Source of the DNA: Pseudomonas sp. HS6
GTDB lineage: Bacteria > Pseudomonadota > Gammaproteobacteria > Pseudomonadales > Pseudomonadaceae
Direction: 5' to 3'
Assembly: GCF_023375815.1 (NCBI RefSeq)
Contig: NZ_CP067412.1
Span: 248,001-312,000 of the forward strand
Length of the DNA stretch: 64,000 nucleotides
Shown here: positions 8,891 to 19,056 of the stretch, piece after piece
Numbering within the stretch: the stretch's first letter is position 1
How the letters are laid out: the number at the start of each line of letters is the position of its first letter
Program-made: the position numbers and the translations under genes
Notes under the pieces: generated by a model
Databases searched by the model: none
What the model saw: the letters and a program-made list of their open reading frames with translations, nothing else
What the model was told of the DNA's origin: nothing

Positions 8891-9673
8891 ATGAAAAAAG
8901 CATTGCTGACCCTTTCTGCACTGGCGTTGTGCATGGCCGCCGGTTCCGCACTGGCCAAGGAATACAAAGAGCTGCGTTTTGGCGTTGACCCTTCCTACGC
9001 ACCGTTCGAGTCGAAAGCGGCCGATGGCAGTCTGGTGGGCTTTGACATCGATCTGGGCAACGCGATCTGCGCCGAGCTGAAGGTCAAGTGCAAATGGGTA
9101 GAAAGCGACTTCGACGGCATGATTCCGGGCCTCAAGGCCAATAAATTCGACGGTGTGATCTCGTCGATGACCGTTACCGAAGCCCGCGAAAAAGTCATCG
9201 ACTTCTCCAGCGAGCTGTTCTCCGGCCCGACTGCGTACGTGTCGAAGAAAGGTTCGGGCATCACCAACGACGTGGCCTCCCTGAAAGGCAAAACCGTCGG
9301 CTACGAGCAAGGCACCATTCAGGAAGCCTATGCCAAAGCCGTGCTGGACAAGGCTGGCGTGAAAACCCAGGCCTACGCCAACCAGGACCAGGTGTATTCC
9401 GACCTGACTTCCGGCCGCCTCGATGCGGGCATTCAGGACATGTTGCAGGCCGAATTGGGCTTTCTGAAGTCGCCGCAGGGTGCCGAATACGCAGTCAGCG
9501 AGCCGGTTGACGCACCTTTGCTGCCAGCCAAAACCGCTATCGGTATCAAACAAGGTAACACTGAGCTGAAGGCACTTTTGGATAAAGGTATCAAAGCGTT
9601 ACACGACGACGGCAAATACGCCGAGATTCAAAAGAAACACTTTGGCGATCTGAATCTGTACAGCGGCAAATAA
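8891..9673 (+). CDS. ABC transporter periplasmic amino acid-binding protein (AotJ/HisJ-like)
   Basis: 260 residues with a classic signal peptide (MKKALLTLSALALCMAAGSALA). The mature part starts as a family 3 solute-binding protein: LRFGVDPSYAPFE, GFDIDLGNAICAEL, WVESDFDGMIPGL and SSMTVTEAR. This signature is shared by binding proteins for Arg, Lys, Orn, His and opines. The order binding protein, two permeases, AotO-like protein, ATPase matches the P. aeruginosa arginine/ornithine aot operon, but no argR follows. The exact ligand is not decided by sequence reading. It is the first gene of the operon, with a hairpin terminator or attenuator after it. Confidence 0.9.
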   Translation: MKKALLTLSALALCMAAGSALAKEYKELRFGVDPSYAPFESKAADGSLVGFDIDLGNAICAELKVKCKWVESDFDGMIPGLKANKFDGVISSMTVTEAREKVIDFSSELFSGPTAYVSKKGSGITNDVASLKGKTVGYEQGTIQEAYAKAVLDKAGVKTQAYANQDQVYSDLTSGRLDAGIQDMLQAELGFLKSPQGAEYAVSEPVDAPLLPAKTAIGIKQGNTELKALLDKGIKALHDDGKYAEIQKKHFGDLNLYSGK

Positions 9674-9679
9674 TGCCCC

Positions 9680-9707
9680 GGCGCCCATCCTCGATGGGCG
9701 CCTTTTT
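9680..9707 (+). terminator. Intra-operon terminator/attenuator after the binding-protein gene
   Basis: GGCGCCCATC-CTC-GATGGGCGCC followed by TTTTTC. It sits between the binding-protein stop and the first permease gene. Such sites commonly let the binding protein be made in excess over the membrane components. Confidence 0.8.
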
Positions 9708-9729
9708 CATTCAGTCAGGTTGCTGATTT

Positions 9730-10458
9730 ATGTTCGAAAACCTCTTACAAAATCTGGGGCTCTCCGCCTTCAGCCTCAAGGGCTTCGGTCCTTTGCTGTT
9801 GGAAGGCACCTGGATGACCATCAAATTATCGGCGTTGTCGCTGTTGGTGGCCGTGTTGCTCGGCCTGCTCGGCGCCAGTGCCAAGCTGTCAAAAGTCAAA
9901 CTGCTGCGCCTGCCCGCCCAGCTCTACACCACGCTGATTCGCGGGGTGCCGGACCTGGTGCTGATGCTGCTGATCTTCTACAGCCTGCAAACCTGGCTGA
10001 CGACGCTCACCGACTACATGGAATGGGAATACATCGAGATCGACCCGTTCAGCGCCGGGGTCCTGACCCTGGGCTTCATCTACGGCGCGTATTTCACCGA
10101 AACCTTCCGTGGCGCGATCCTCGCCGTACCGCGTGGCCAGGTAGAAGCCGCCACTGCGTATGGGCTCAAGCGCGGACAGCGTTTTCGCTACGTGGTGTTC
10201 CCGCAAATGATGCGTTTCGCCCTGCCCGGCATCGGCAACAACTGGATGGTGATGCTCAAGGCCACCGCGCTGGTCTCGATCATCGGTCTGGCCGATCTGG
10301 TCAAGGCTGCCCAGGACGCCGGTAAAAGCAGTTATCAACTGTTCTTCTTCCTGGTACTCGCCGCCTTGATCTATCTGCTGATCACCAGTGTTTCCAACGT
10401 CATCCTGCGCTGGCTCGAACGCCGCTACGCCGCCGGTGCCCGGGAGGCCGTACGATGA
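9730..10458 (+). CDS. ABC transporter permease (HisQ/AotQ-like)
   Basis: 242 residues with several hydrophobic segments and the inner-membrane component signature EAATAYGLKRGQRFRYVVFP, which contacts the ATPase. TLIRGVPDLVLMLLIFY is typical of the HisQ side of polar amino acid transporters. It overlaps the next permease by 4 nt (ATGA at 10455). With the following permease it should form the heterodimeric channel in the inner membrane. Confidence 0.9.
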   Translation: MFENLLQNLGLSAFSLKGFGPLLLEGTWMTIKLSALSLLVAVLLGLLGASAKLSKVKLLRLPAQLYTTLIRGVPDLVLMLLIFYSLQTWLTTLTDYMEWEYIEIDPFSAGVLTLGFIYGAYFTETFRGAILAVPRGQVEAATAYGLKRGQRFRYVVFPQMMRFALPGIGNNWMVMLKATALVSIIGLADLVKAAQDAGKSSYQLFFFLVLAALIYLLITSVSNVILRWLERRYAAGAREAVR

Positions 10459-11165
10459 TCGAACTCCTGCAGGACTACTGGAAAGCCTTCCTTTATACCG
10501 ACGGCCAGAACATCACCGGGCTGGCGATGACGATGTGGCTGCTCAGCGCTTCGATCTTCTTCGGTTTCATCGTGTCGATTCCGCTGTCGATCGCCCGCGT
10601 CTCGTCGCACTTCTACATTCGCTGGCCGGTGCAGTTCTACACCTACCTGTTCCGTGGCACGCCGCTCTATATCCAGCTGCTGATCTGCTACACCGGGATC
10701 TACAGCCTGGCCGCCGTGCGCGCGCAACCGCTGCTCGACAGTTTCTTTCGCGATGCGATGAACTGCACGATCCTGGCTTTTGCCCTCAACACCTGCGCCT
10801 ACACCACGGAGATTTTCGCCGGGGCGATCCGCAGCATGAACCACGGCGAAGTCGAAGCGGCCAAGGCCTACGGCCTGACCGGCTGGAAGCTGTACGCCTA
10901 CGTGATCATGCCGTCAGCGCTGCGTCGTTCGCTGCCGTATTACAGCAACGAAGTGATCCTGATGCTGCACTCGACCACCGTGGCCTTCACCGCGACCATC
11001 CCGGACATTCTGAAAGTCGCGCGGGACGCCAACTCGGCGACCTTCCTGACGTTCCAGTCGTTCGGGATCGCCGCGCTGATCTATCTGACCATCACCTTTG
11101 CGCTGGTCGGCCTGTTCCGCCTCGCCGAACGCCGATGGCTGGCCTTCCTTGGCCCGACCCACTAG
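10455..11165 (+). CDS. ABC transporter permease (HisM/AotM-like)
   Basis: 236 residues, HisMQ family. YLFRGTPLYIQLLICYTGIY and the EAA loop VEAAKAYGLTGWKLYAYVIM mark the second permease of the pair. It is translationally coupled to the upstream permease. Twelve nucleotides separate it from the AotO-like gene, so it is the same operon. Confidence 0.9.
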   Translation: MIELLQDYWKAFLYTDGQNITGLAMTMWLLSASIFFGFIVSIPLSIARVSSHFYIRWPVQFYTYLFRGTPLYIQLLICYTGIYSLAAVRAQPLLDSFFRDAMNCTILAFALNTCAYTTEIFAGAIRSMNHGEVEAAKAYGLTGWKLYAYVIMPSALRRSLPYYSNEVILMLHSTTVAFTATIPDILKVARDANSATFLTFQSFGIAALIYLTITFALVGLFRLAERRWLAFLGPTH

Positions 11166-11177
11166 GACCTTTTTCAG

Positions 11178-12296
11178 ATGCGCCACCAGATACATGATCT
11201 GCTGGCCCCGCTGCCGGGGACCGCACGACAGATCCACAGCTTTCACTTCGGCCCGGACAAGGCCCAAGGCAAGATCTACATCCAGTCCTCGCTACACGCC
11301 GACGAACTGCCCGGCATGCTCGTGGCCTGGCACCTCAAGCAGCGCCTGGCGGAGCTGGAAGCCGCCGGCCGCCTGCGCAGCGAAATCGTGCTGGTGCCGG
11401 TGGCCAACCCGGTCGGCCTCGAACAAGTGTTGATGGACGTGCCACTGGGCCGTTACGAGCTGGAGAGCGGGCAGAACTTCAACCGCTGGTTCGTCGACCT
11501 CAGCGAAGAAATCGGTAACGAAATCGAATCGCAGCTCTGCGACGACCCGCAGCGCAACCTCGAACTGATCCGCACCAGCCTGCGCAACGCCCTCGCCCGC
11601 CACACCGCCACGACTCAGCTGCAATCCCAGCGCCTGACGCTGCAACGGCTGGCGTGCGATGCGGACATGGTGCTGGACCTGCACTGCGATTTCGAATCCG
11701 TCGTTCACCTTTACACCACGCCCGAAGCCTGGCCGCAGGTCGAGCCGTTGGCGCGCTATATCGAATCCCAAGCGAGCCTGCTGGCCACCGACTCCGGCGG
11801 CCAGTCGTTCGATGAGTGCTTCACCCTGCTGTGGTGGCAATTGAAGGAGCGCTTCGGCGAACACTTCGAGATTCCGCTGGGCAGTTTCTCGGTCACCGTA
11901 GAGTTGCGTGGTCAAGGGGACGTCACCCATCCGCTGGCCAGCCGTGACTGTGAAGCGTTGCTCGATTACCTGATCCACTTCGGCGCCATCGCCGGCGAGC
12001 CGAAACCGCTGCCGCACCTGCCGTTCCCCGCCACGCCGCTGGCGGGTGTGGAGCCGGTCGTGACACCGCTCGGCGGGCTGCTGGTGTACACCGCCACGCC
12101 CGGCCAACACCTGGAAGCCGGGCAGAAAATCGCCGAAATCATTGATCCGATCACTGATCGTGTCACGCCTGTCCATTGCACCGCTTCCGGTCTTCTCTAC
12201 GCCCGCTCGCTGCGGCGCATGGCGACGGCCGGCATGGTGATCGCCCACGTCGCGGGCGCCGAAGCCTATCGCAGCGGCTACTTACTTTCGCCTTGA
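11178..12296 (+). CDS. Succinylglutamate desuccinylase/aspartoacylase family protein (AotO-like)
   Basis: 372 residues. The zinc carboxypeptidase-like fold is shown by [17 protein letters not shown] (HxxE zinc ligands), [15 protein letters not shown] and [14 protein letters not shown] (third ligand region). A C-terminal swivel/barrel-like segment contains [22 protein letters not shown]. In P. aeruginosa an equivalent gene lies inside the aot operon between permease and ATPase genes, as here. It could deacylate imported N-acyl amino acids, but the substrate is unproven. Confidence 0.85.
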   Translation: MRHQIHDLLAPLPGTARQIHSFHFGPDKAQGKIYIQSSLHADELPGMLVAWHLKQRLAELEAAGRLRSEIVLVPVANPVGLEQVLMDVPLGRYELESGQNFNRWFVDLSEEIGNEIESQLCDDPQRNLELIRTSLRNALARHTATTQLQSQRLTLQRLACDADMVLDLHCDFESVVHLYTTPEAWPQVEPLARYIESQASLLATDSGGQSFDECFTLLWWQLKERFGEHFEIPLGSFSVTVELRGQGDVTHPLASRDCEALLDYLIHFGAIAGEPKPLPHLPFPATPLAGVEPVVTPLGGLLVYTATPGQHLEAGQKIAEIIDPITDRVTPVHCTASGLLYARSLRRMATAGMVIAHVAGAEAYRSGYLLSP

Positions 12297-12309
12297 GGAT
12301 GCCTGTCCC

Positions 12310-13074
12310 ATGTACAAACTGACCGTAGAAGGCCTGCACAAAAGCTATGGCGACCATCAGGTGCTCAAAGGCGTTTCGCTCAAGGCCAAAACCGGCGACG
12401 TGATCAGTCTGATCGGCGCCAGCGGCTCGGGCAAAAGCACCTTTTTGCGCTGCATCAACTTTCTCGAACAACCCAACGACGGCGCGATGAGCCTCGACGG
12501 CCAGGCGATCCGCATGGTCACCGACCGCCACGGCATGCACGTCGCCGACGCCGATGAACTGCAACGCCTGCGCACGCGGCTGGCGATGGTGTTCCAGCAC
12601 TTCAACCTGTGGAGCCACATGACGGTGCTGGAAAACATCACCATGGCCCCGCGCCGGGTGCTCGGTTGCAGCAAACAGGAAGCCGACGACCGCGCTCGTC
12701 GTTATCTGGAAAAGGTCGGCCTGCCGGCACGGGTGGCCGATCAATACCCGGCCTTCCTGTCTGGCGGCCAGCAGCAACGGGTGGCCATCGCCCGCGCGTT
12801 GGCGATGGAGCCGGAAGTCATGCTGTTCGACGAACCGACTTCGGCACTCGACCCGGAACTGGTCGGCGAGGTGCTCAAGGTGATTCAGGGCCTGGCCGAA
12901 GAAGGCCGGACCATGATCATGGTCACCCACGAGATGAGTTTTGCGCGCAAAGTGTCGAGCCAGGTGCTGTTCCTGCACCAAGGGCTGGTGGAAGAAGAAG
13001 GCGCGCCGGAAGACGTGCTGGGCAACCCGAAGAGCGAACGCTTGAAGCAGTTCCTGAGCGGCAATCTCAAGTAA
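12310..13074 (+). CDS. ABC transporter ATP-binding protein (HisP/AotP-like)
   Basis: 254 residues. Walker [11 protein letters not shown]-loop [16 protein letters not shown], signature LSGGQQQR, Walker [13 protein letters not shown] and switch His in VTHEMSFA are all present and in order. The inserted segment before the Q-loop ([17 protein letters not shown]) is typical of the HisP/AotP subgroup. It is the last gene of the transporter operon. A perfect 7-bp hairpin CTGAAGG-AACA-CCTTCAG at 13100-13117 lies between it and the helicase start. Confidence 0.93.
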   Translation: MYKLTVEGLHKSYGDHQVLKGVSLKAKTGDVISLIGASGSGKSTFLRCINFLEQPNDGAMSLDGQAIRMVTDRHGMHVADADELQRLRTRLAMVFQHFNLWSHMTVLENITMAPRRVLGCSKQEADDRARRYLEKVGLPARVADQYPAFLSGGQQQRVAIARALAMEPEVMLFDEPTSALDPELVGEVLKVIQGLAEEGRTMIMVTHEMSFARKVSSQVLFLHQGLVEEEGAPEDVLGNPKSERLKQFLSGNLK

Positions 13075-13133
13075 AACTATTGCCCTGCCGGCGCGGTCAC
13101 TGAAGGAACACCTTCAGAGCACACGTCGCCGGC

Positions 13134-15620
13134 ATGGGCACTTCCACCGACTTCGCCAAACACTGGTTCAGCGCCCGCAGCTGGAAGCCGTTCGCCTTTC
13201 AGAAACAGGTGTGGGCGGCGGTCAAACGGGGCGAATCCGGCCTGCTGCACGCCAGCACGGGCGCCGGTAAAACCTATGCAGTGTGGTTTGCTGCGCTCAA
13301 TCGGCTTGCCCGCTCCGGGCCTATTGTTGAAACTCCCCGTAAACGACCTCCGCTCGCCGAACCGCTGACCGTCTTGTGGATCACGCCGATGCGCGCGCTG
13401 GCCGCCGACACCGCGCGTGCCCTGCAAACGCCGCTCGACGATCTGCACATTCCCTGGAGCATCGGCCTGCGCACCGGCGACACCGGCAGCAGCGAACGCG
13501 CCCGCCAGAACCGGCGCCTGCCGACCACGCTGATCACCACCCCGGAGAGCCTGACCCTGATGCTCGCCCGCGCCGACGCACAAACGGCGCTGTCGACGTT
13601 GCGCATGGTCGTAGTGGATGAGTGGCACGAATTGCTCGGCAACAAACGCGGCGTGCAACTGCAACTGGCCCTTGCCCGGTTGCGGCGCTGGCATCCGGGG
13701 CTGATCGTCTGGGGCGTTTCCGCGACGCTCGGCAATCAGTCCCACGCCGAACAGGTACTGATCCCACAGGGCGGTGGCGTGAGTGTTCAGGGGCAAAGCG
13801 AAAAGTCGCTCAAGGTCGACACCCTGCTCCCACCGCAGATCGAACGTTTTCCCTGGGCCGGGCACATCGGTCTGAAAATGCTGCCACAGGTGGTCGCCGA
13901 ACTTGAGGACTGCGCTAGCAGCCTGGTGTTCACCAACACCCGGGCGCAATCGGAAATCTGGTATCAGGCCTTGCTGGAAGCGCGGCCGGACTGGGCCGGG
14001 TTGATCGCGCTGCACCACAGCTCGCTGTCCCGCGATACCCGGGACTGGGTCGAGCAGGCGTTGAAGAATGGTCAACTCAAAACCGTGGTCTGTACTTCAA
14101 GCCTGGATCTGGGGGTGGATTTCCTGCCGGTGGAGCGCGTGCTGCAGATCGGTTCGGCCAAAGGTGTGGCCCGCTTGATGCAGCGCGCTGGGCGTTCGGG
14201 TCATGCGCCCGGTAGAACCTCGCGGGTCACTTTGGTGCCGACCCTCAGCCTGGAGCTGATCGAAGCCGCTGCCGCCCGTGATGCCGTGGCGCAGCGGCGG
14301 ATCGAACCGCGACTCTCACCGCACAAACCGCTGGATGTACTGGTGCAGCATCTGGTCAGCATGGCGCTTGGTGGTGGTTTTGTTCCAGATGAGCTGTACG
14401 AAGAAGTCCGTGGCGCCTGGGCTTACCGCGACTTGACGCATGCGGATTGGGCCTGGGCGCTGGCGTTCGTACGCCACGGCGGAATGTCGCTGACCGCATA
14501 CCCGGACTACCGCCGGGTCGAGCCGGACGAGCACGGGATCTGGTGCGTCCCCGATGCACGGTTGGCGCGCCGCCATCGCATGAGCATCGGCACCATCGTC
14601 AGCGATGCCAGCATTCACCTTAAATTCTGGAGCAAGGGCGGAGGCGGCAAGCAACTGGGCAGCGTAGAAGAAGGCTTCATCGCCCGCCTCAAACCCGGCG
14701 ACGGTTTCCTGTTCGCCGGGCGCTTGCTGGAACTGGTGCGGGTAGAAAACATGACCGCCTACGTCAAGCGCAGCACGGCGAAAAAAGCCGCCGTGCCGCG
14801 CTGGAACGGGGGGCGCATGCCGCTGTCCAGCGAACTCGCCGAAGCGGTGGTCAGCCGATTCAGCGCCGCAGCACAAGGCGAGTTTGCCGGCCCGGAAATG
14901 CAGGCTTTGAGACCGTTGCTGGAAACCCAGATGCACTGGTCGGGCCTGCCGACAGTGAACAATCTGCTGGCCGAAGTGCTGAAATCCCGCGAAGGCTGGC
15001 ACCTTTTCCTCTACCCGTTTGCCGGTCGACAAGTGCATCTGGGGCTGGCCAGCCTGCTGGCGTGGCGGGTCAGCCAGCGCCTGCCTGTGACCTTCTCGAT
15101 TGCTGTCAACGATTACGGATTGGAGTTGCTCAGTGCCACGCACGTTGACTGGTCTGTGCAACTGGATAGCGCGCTGCTCAGTCCCGAAGATTTATTGAGG
15201 GACGTGCTGGCCAGCCTCAACGCCGGCGAACTGGCGTTGCGACGGTTCCGAGAAATCGCTCGGATCGCCGGCCTGGTGTTTGCCGGCTACCCGGGCGCAC
15301 CGAAAAGCACCCGTCAGGTGCAGGCCTCCAGCGGGCTGTTTTTCGAAGTGTTCAAACAATACGACGCCGACAATCTGTTGCTGGCTCAGGCCGGGGAAGA
15401 AGTCCTGCGTGAAGAACTGGATATTCGTCGACTGGAACAGACACTGGAGCGGATCAACCGGATGAAACTGGACATGCACCTGATCAAACGTCCTACGCCG
15501 CTCGGCTTTCCATTACTGGTAGAGCGCATGCGCGAAAGCATGAGTTCGGAAAAACTCGCTGACCGCATCCGGCGCATGGTCGGCGATCTGGAGAAAACCG
15601 CTGACTCGGGTAAATCCTGA
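13134..15620 (+). CDS. Ligase-associated DEXH-box DNA helicase (Lhr-core type)
   Basis: 828 residues. Walker A STGAGKT lies at about residues 41-47, motif Ia [11 protein letters not shown], motif II DEWH at about 162-165, motif III VSATLG, motif IV-like [11 protein letters not shown], motif [10 protein letters not shown] and motif [16 protein letters not shown] winged helix/Lhr-core C-terminal half follows. This is the 3'-5' helicase partner of the exonuclease, ligase and PdeM in the bacterial Lhr repair operon. It overlaps pdeM by one base at its stop. The ribosome binding site before ATG 13134 is weak, so coupling to the transporter transcript or another start is possible. Confidence 0.9.
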   Translation: MGTSTDFAKHWFSARSWKPFAFQKQVWAAVKRGESGLLHASTGAGKTYAVWFAALNRLARSGPIVETPRKRPPLAEPLTVLWITPMRALAADTARALQTPLDDLHIPWSIGLRTGDTGSSERARQNRRLPTTLITTPESLTLMLARADAQTALSTLRMVVVDEWHELLGNKRGVQLQLALARLRRWHPGLIVWGVSATLGNQSHAEQVLIPQGGGVSVQGQSEKSLKVDTLLPPQIERFPWAGHIGLKMLPQVVAELEDCASSLVFTNTRAQSEIWYQALLEARPDWAGLIALHHSSLSRDTRDWVEQALKNGQLKTVVCTSSLDLGVDFLPVERVLQIGSAKGVARLMQRAGRSGHAPGRTSRVTLVPTLSLELIEAAAARDAVAQRRIEPRLSPHKPLDVLVQHLVSMALGGGFVPDELYEEVRGAWAYRDLTHADWAWALAFVRHGGMSLTAYPDYRRVEPDEHGIWCVPDARLARRHRMSIGTIVSDASIHLKFWSKGGGGKQLGSVEEGFIARLKPGDGFLFAGRLLELVRVENMTAYVKRSTAKKAAVPRWNGGRMPLSSELAEAVVSRFSAAAQGEFAGPEMQALRPLLETQMHWSGLPTVNNLLAEVLKSREGWHLFLYPFAGRQVHLGLASLLAWRVSQRLPVTFSIAVNDYGLELLSATHVDWSVQLDSALLSPEDLLRDVLASLNAGELALRRFREIARIAGLVFAGYPGAPKSTRQVQASSGLFFEVFKQYDADNLLLAQAGEEVLREELDIRRLEQTLERINRMKLDMHLIKRPTPLGFPLLVERMRESMSSEKLADRIRRMVGDLEKTADSGKS

Positions 15621-16276
15621 TGAACGCGCCCTACCCCGTGCATCTGGCAGGCGAAGAGCTTTGGCTGCTGCCGGAAAAAGCGTTGTACTGGCCGGCGCAA
15701 CAGGCGCTGCTGATCGCCGATGTGCATTTCGGCAAAGCGGCCGCTTACCGTCGTCTTGGGCAGCCGGTTCCGCAGGGCACCACGGCGAGCAATATCGCCG
15801 TGATTGAGCAGCTGCTGGCGAAACTGCCGTGCCGGCAACTGATCTTTCTCGGCGATTTCCTGCACGGGCCTGGCTCCCATGCCCCCGACACTTTGAATGA
15901 GCTGGCGCAGTGGCGGGCGCGTCATGCCGATCTGCCGATTACGCTGATTCGCGGCAATCACGATAAACGTGCCGGTGATCCGCCGCAGACGCTGAACATA
16001 CGGGTGGTGCCGGAGCCATTGCTGCTCGGGCCCTTCGCGTTGCAACACGAACCTGACCCACATCCTGAACGGCATGTCCTCGCCGGGCACGTGCATCCGG
16101 TTTATCGATTGAACGGCAAGGGGCGCCAGCGTTTGCGGCTGGCGTGTTTCAGGCTGGGAGAACGCATCAGTCTGCTGCCGGCCTTCGGTGCGTTCACGGG
16201 AGGTTATCCGGTGGAGAAGGAAGGCAGCTGTCGGATCTTTGTCATTGGCGACAACGAAATATGGCCCGTCGGCTGA
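15620..16276 (+). CDS. pdeM: Ligase-associated DNA damage response endonuclease PdeM
   Basis: 218 residues, calcineurin-like metallophosphoesterase. The metal ligand motifs DVHFGKAAAYRR, FLGDFLHG, RGNHDK and GHVHP occur in order. Its start codon shares a base with the helicase stop TGA, so expression is coupled. PdeM belongs to the conserved ligase-exonuclease-helicase-PdeM module. Together with the two genes at 5952-8671 it completes the four-gene set. Confidence 0.9.
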   Translation: MNAPYPVHLAGEELWLLPEKALYWPAQQALLIADVHFGKAAAYRRLGQPVPQGTTASNIAVIEQLLAKLPCRQLIFLGDFLHGPGSHAPDTLNELAQWRARHADLPITLIRGNHDKRAGDPPQTLNIRVVPEPLLLGPFALQHEPDPHPERHVLAGHVHPVYRLNGKGRQRLRLACFRLGERISLLPAFGAFTGGYPVEKEGSCRIFVIGDNEIWPVG

Positions 16277-16315
16277 AGTCCTGTTCAGGATTCAGTCGAC
16301 GGGCCATACATTCAA

Positions 16316-16525
16316 TCAAGCCACAGGCGCAGGTGGAGGCTTGTCCGGCAACGTCGGTTCACCGGGTTCGGTCGGCTCTTCGTTGGGGGTATCGGGATCG
16401 GGCTGGTGAGGGATTCCGCCGGCCGTGGTGATGGGCGGGTGTGCCAACAAGGACCAGGCCAATACGCCAACCTGATTGGGCTCGAGCCTTGCCAGTTCGG
16501 CAGTGATTTGCGGATCGATCTTCAT
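16316..16525 (-). CDS. Small Pro-rich hypothetical protein
   Basis: 69 residues. The N-terminal third (KIDPQITAELARLEPNQVG) looks folded; the C-terminal half is a low-complexity stretch of Pro, Glu, Asp and Thr (EEPTEPGEPTLPDKPPP). A clear GAGGAG ribosome binding site precedes the ATG at 16525, supporting a real gene. It is convergent with pdeM. I do not recognise a function. Confidence 0.65.
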   Translation of the reverse strand: MKIDPQITAELARLEPNQVGVLAWSLLAHPPITTAGGIPHQPDPDTPNEEPTEPGEPTLPDKPPPAPVA

Positions 16526-16631
16526 GGAGCACTCCTCGGCGAAGGCCCGCTGCGCTGTTCGCGAAACGGGCAGTACACCTCATAGAGTGTCTACCTGCCG
16601 AAGAATTCCCGGTAACTGCCGGATGGGCGGT

Positions 16632-17198
16632 TCAGGTGCGCGGCAGGGTCACGCCGCGTTGGCCCTGATACTTGCCAGCACGGTCCTTGTAGGAGACTTC
16701 GCATTCCTCGTCGGATTCGAGGAACAGCATCTGCGCCACACCTTCGTTGGCGTAGATCTTCGCCGGCAGGTTAGTGGTGTTCGAGAACTCCAGGGTCACC
16801 TGGCCTTCCCACTCAGGCTCGAGCGGGGTGACGTTGACGATGATGCCGCAACGGGCGTAGGTGCTTTTGCCCAGGCAGATGGTCAGGACATTGCGTGGAA
16901 TACGGAAGTATTCAACGGTCGTGGCCAAAGCGAAGGAGTTCGGCGGGATGATGCAGACGTCACTGTGAACGTCGACGAAGCTGCCGGCGTCGAAGTTTTT
17001 CGGATCGACGATGGCCGAATTGATGTTGGTGAACACCTTGAAATGACTGGTGCAACGCACATCGTAGCCGTAGCTCGACACACCGTAGGAGATCACACGG
17101 CTGTCGTCGCTGCCGCGTACCTGGCGCTCGACGAACGGCTCGATCATGCCGTGTTCCTGCGCCATGCGGCGAATCCACTTGTCCGATTTGATGCTCAT
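16632..17198 (-). CDS. dcd: dCTP deaminase
   Basis: 188 residues from the ATG at 17198 ([11 protein letters not shown]). It has the dUTPase-like trimeric fold with [45 protein letters not shown] with the [15 protein letters not shown] catalytic segment carrying the conserved Glu, and the C-terminal [12 protein letters not shown] lid over the nucleotide. It converts dCTP to dUTP, the main route to dTTP precursors in gamma-proteobacteria. A longer open frame upstream lacks family similarity, so the shorter start was preferred. Confidence 0.95.
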   Translation of the reverse strand: MSIKSDKWIRRMAQEHGMIEPFVERQVRGSDDSRVISYGVSSYGYDVRCTSHFKVFTNINSAIVDPKNFDAGSFVDVHSDVCIIPPNSFALATTVEYFRIPRNVLTICLGKSTYARCGIIVNVTPLEPEWEGQVTLEFSNTTNLPAKIYANEGVAQMLFLESDEECEVSYKDRAGKYQGQRGVTLPRT

Positions 17199-17552
17199 GG
17201 CGGGGTGTCCTGAATAGCGAGGTGGAAAAAATCTGTCCGGCATCTTACCGGGCGCGCCGCCGGGTTCAAAGTCCGCGCTGCAATTCTCGCCGAACATGCG
17301 GGAATTACGCGGCCTGGCGACGAACCGTCACACCGCCGATCCTTAAAACGGAGAAACCTTCGCAAGAAGCATTGGCACGTTCCGGAAAAAGGGTTAAGGT
17401 GGCGCCACTGTGCTGCTTGTGTCACTGAGAATCTCTACACGATATGTTGAATTTCGATCCAACCATCTACAAGAATTTTTCCTGCTCTTTGCACTCAGTC
17501 TCGGCCAGGGTTCTTCCTGAGTCGCAGTTATCTTTGTTCAAGGAGTTACACC
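17199..17552. other. 354-nt intergenic region between dcd and the cold-shock gene
   Basis: No gene seen. The part next to the cold-shock gene (about 17400-17552) is relatively AT-rich and includes TTGAAT and TACAAG-like hexamers. It probably carries the divergent dcd promoter and a long 5' leader for the cold-shock mRNA, a known feature of CspA-type genes. I could not fix a transcription start. Confidence 0.4.
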
Positions 17553-17762
17553 ATGTCTAATCGCCAAACCGGTACCGTTAAGTGGTTCAACGATGAAAAA
17601 GGCTTCGGCTTCATCACTCCACAATCCGGTGACGACCTGTTCGTTCACTTCAAAGCTATCCAATCCGACGGCTTCAAAAGCCTGAAAGAAGGCCAACAGG
17701 TTTCTTTCATCGCTACCCGCGGTCAGAAAGGCATGCAAGCTGAAGAAGTACAAGTTATCTAA
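17553..17762 (+). CDS. Cold-shock domain protein (CspA family)
   Basis: 69 residues, one OB-fold cold-shock domain. RNP1 KGFGFITP and RNP2 DLFVHF are intact, with the basic/aromatic face [13 protein letters not shown]. Full length for the family. It binds single-stranded RNA and DNA and acts as an RNA chaperone. AAGGAG precedes the ATG and a strong intrinsic terminator follows, so it is monocistronic. Codon choice is that of a highly expressed gene. Which Pseudomonas paralogue (cap or csp) it is cannot be decided here. Confidence 0.95.
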   Translation: MSNRQTGTVKWFNDEKGFGFITPQSGDDLFVHFKAIQSDGFKSLKEGQQVSFIATRGQKGMQAEEVQVI

Positions 17763-17780
17763 CTTGTAGCTTCTTTAGTA

Positions 17781-17810
17781 AAAAGCCCCGCCCTCAAAAG
17801 CGGGGCTTTT
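17781..17810 (+). terminator. Intrinsic terminator of the cold-shock gene
   Basis: AAAAGCCCCGC and GCGGGGCTTTT arms, followed by further Ts. Confidence 0.9.
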
Positions 17811-17841
17811 TTGTGGGCGTCTGTTTTGTACCGACAAAAAA

Positions 17842-17868
17842 AATCGCAACCTGATGAGGGTTGCGATT
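17842..17868 (-). terminator. Intrinsic terminator of the DUF481 gene
   Basis: AATCGCAACC-loop-GGTTGCGATT. On the minus strand the stem is followed by a run of eight Ts just after the DUF481 stop. On the plus strand it is followed by CTTTTTC, so it may work in both directions. Confidence 0.85.
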
Positions 17869-17884
17869 CTTTTTCTGGATGACC

Positions 17885-18892
17885 TTACCAGGCCACGCCA
17901 AACCCGGCGGTGTAGCGGGTCTTGTTCAGATCAGCGTCCTTGGTACCACTGATGATGTCACGCTCGGCCTTGAGATTGAGCGAGGCCCAGTCTGTCACCT
18001 TGTAGCGCAGGCCCACTTCCGAATCCAGCGCATAGTTGGCGACGTCCGACAGTGGCTTGCCGATCTCGCCGGTGGTGAAGAACTGAACCTTTTTACCGAT
18101 GAGGTAGCGGTTGTAGTCCCACTTCATCGCGACGGAATAGAAGTTGTCCTTGCCGCCATCGCTGTACTCGTAATCGGTGCGGTTGAGCAGCGAGCCGAGC
18201 GAGAACGCCCCCAGTTCGTCATCCCAGAACTGGTAGCCCGGACCGGTACCGACCACCCGCTGACGCGACAGCTCTTCGACGTAATCACGCTTGTAGTTCA
18301 GACGCCCCTGCCAGAACCACTTGTCGGTCAGGAAGCGGTCCAGGGCGTATTCGGCACGCCAGTTGTTGGTGGTCACCACCTCATCCTGGACTTCACGGTT
18401 GTATTCGCCCTCGGCGGTGTGTCGCCAGCGCCCGTGACGCGCGGAGGTCTTGAAACCGATGTCGTAGTCGTCGGTGTCCTTTTCGGCGCGCTGATAATCC
18501 AGGGCCAGATCGACATTACCCTTCCAGACCAGATCCTCGACCACGGGTTTTGGCTTGAGAATCTGCTGGATGCTCGCCAGCTCGACGGTTTTCGGTGCCT
18601 CACCGTTGGCCAGGGTGACCTTGCCGTCTTCGGCGGCGGTCAGCGACTTGGCTTTCTCGCCATTGTAGGCGTCCTGCTTGACCAGCAATTCCTGATCGCT
18701 TTCCAGCGTTTTCACCTGCTTCCAGTCGATGGTGACCGCGCCAGCGTATTGGGTCTGGACCAGCAACTTGCCGCCGTCGAACAGGGTAATTTTGCCGCTA
18801 AGCTTGTCACCGTTCTTCAACCAGACGGTATCGGCAAGCAAGGGCGTGGACGCACTGAAGACAGCAAGGCACAGCAGGGTTCTGGACAACAT
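17885..18892 (-). CDS. DUF481 family outer membrane protein
   Basis: 335 residues with a signal peptide (MLSRTLLCLAVFSASTPLLA). A short N-terminal SH3-like segment (DTVWLKNGDKLSGKITLFDG) precedes a C-terminal region of alternating polar and hydrophobic residues ending in an aromatic (TAGFGVAW), as expected for a beta-barrel of the DUF481/YdiY type. The function of the family is unknown. It stands alone with its own terminator. Localisation in the outer membrane is inference. Confidence 0.85.
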   Translation of the reverse strand: MLSRTLLCLAVFSASTPLLADTVWLKNGDKLSGKITLFDGGKLLVQTQYAGAVTIDWKQVKTLESDQELLVKQDAYNGEKAKSLTAAEDGKVTLANGEAPKTVELASIQQILKPKPVVEDLVWKGNVDLALDYQRAEKDTDDYDIGFKTSARHGRWRHTAEGEYNREVQDEVVTTNNWRAEYALDRFLTDKWFWQGRLNYKRDYVEELSRQRVVGTGPGYQFWDDELGAFSLGSLLNRTDYEYSDGGKDNFYSVAMKWDYNRYLIGKKVQFFTTGEIGKPLSDVANYALDSEVGLRYKVTDWASLNLKAERDIISGTKDADLNKTRYTAGFGVAW

Positions 18893-19056
18893 AAGCGAAT
18901 CGGGAGCTCAAGTTTGCGAAAAAGGGTCGGCATTATCCGTAGGAATAATCCCCTGACAAGGAATGACTCGGCTATTTCTGTTGAGTTCATTTCTCAATTG
19001 CCCGATCACGGATTAACCTTTACCCCATGAATCGACCCTGTTCAGGAACGGCGCAC

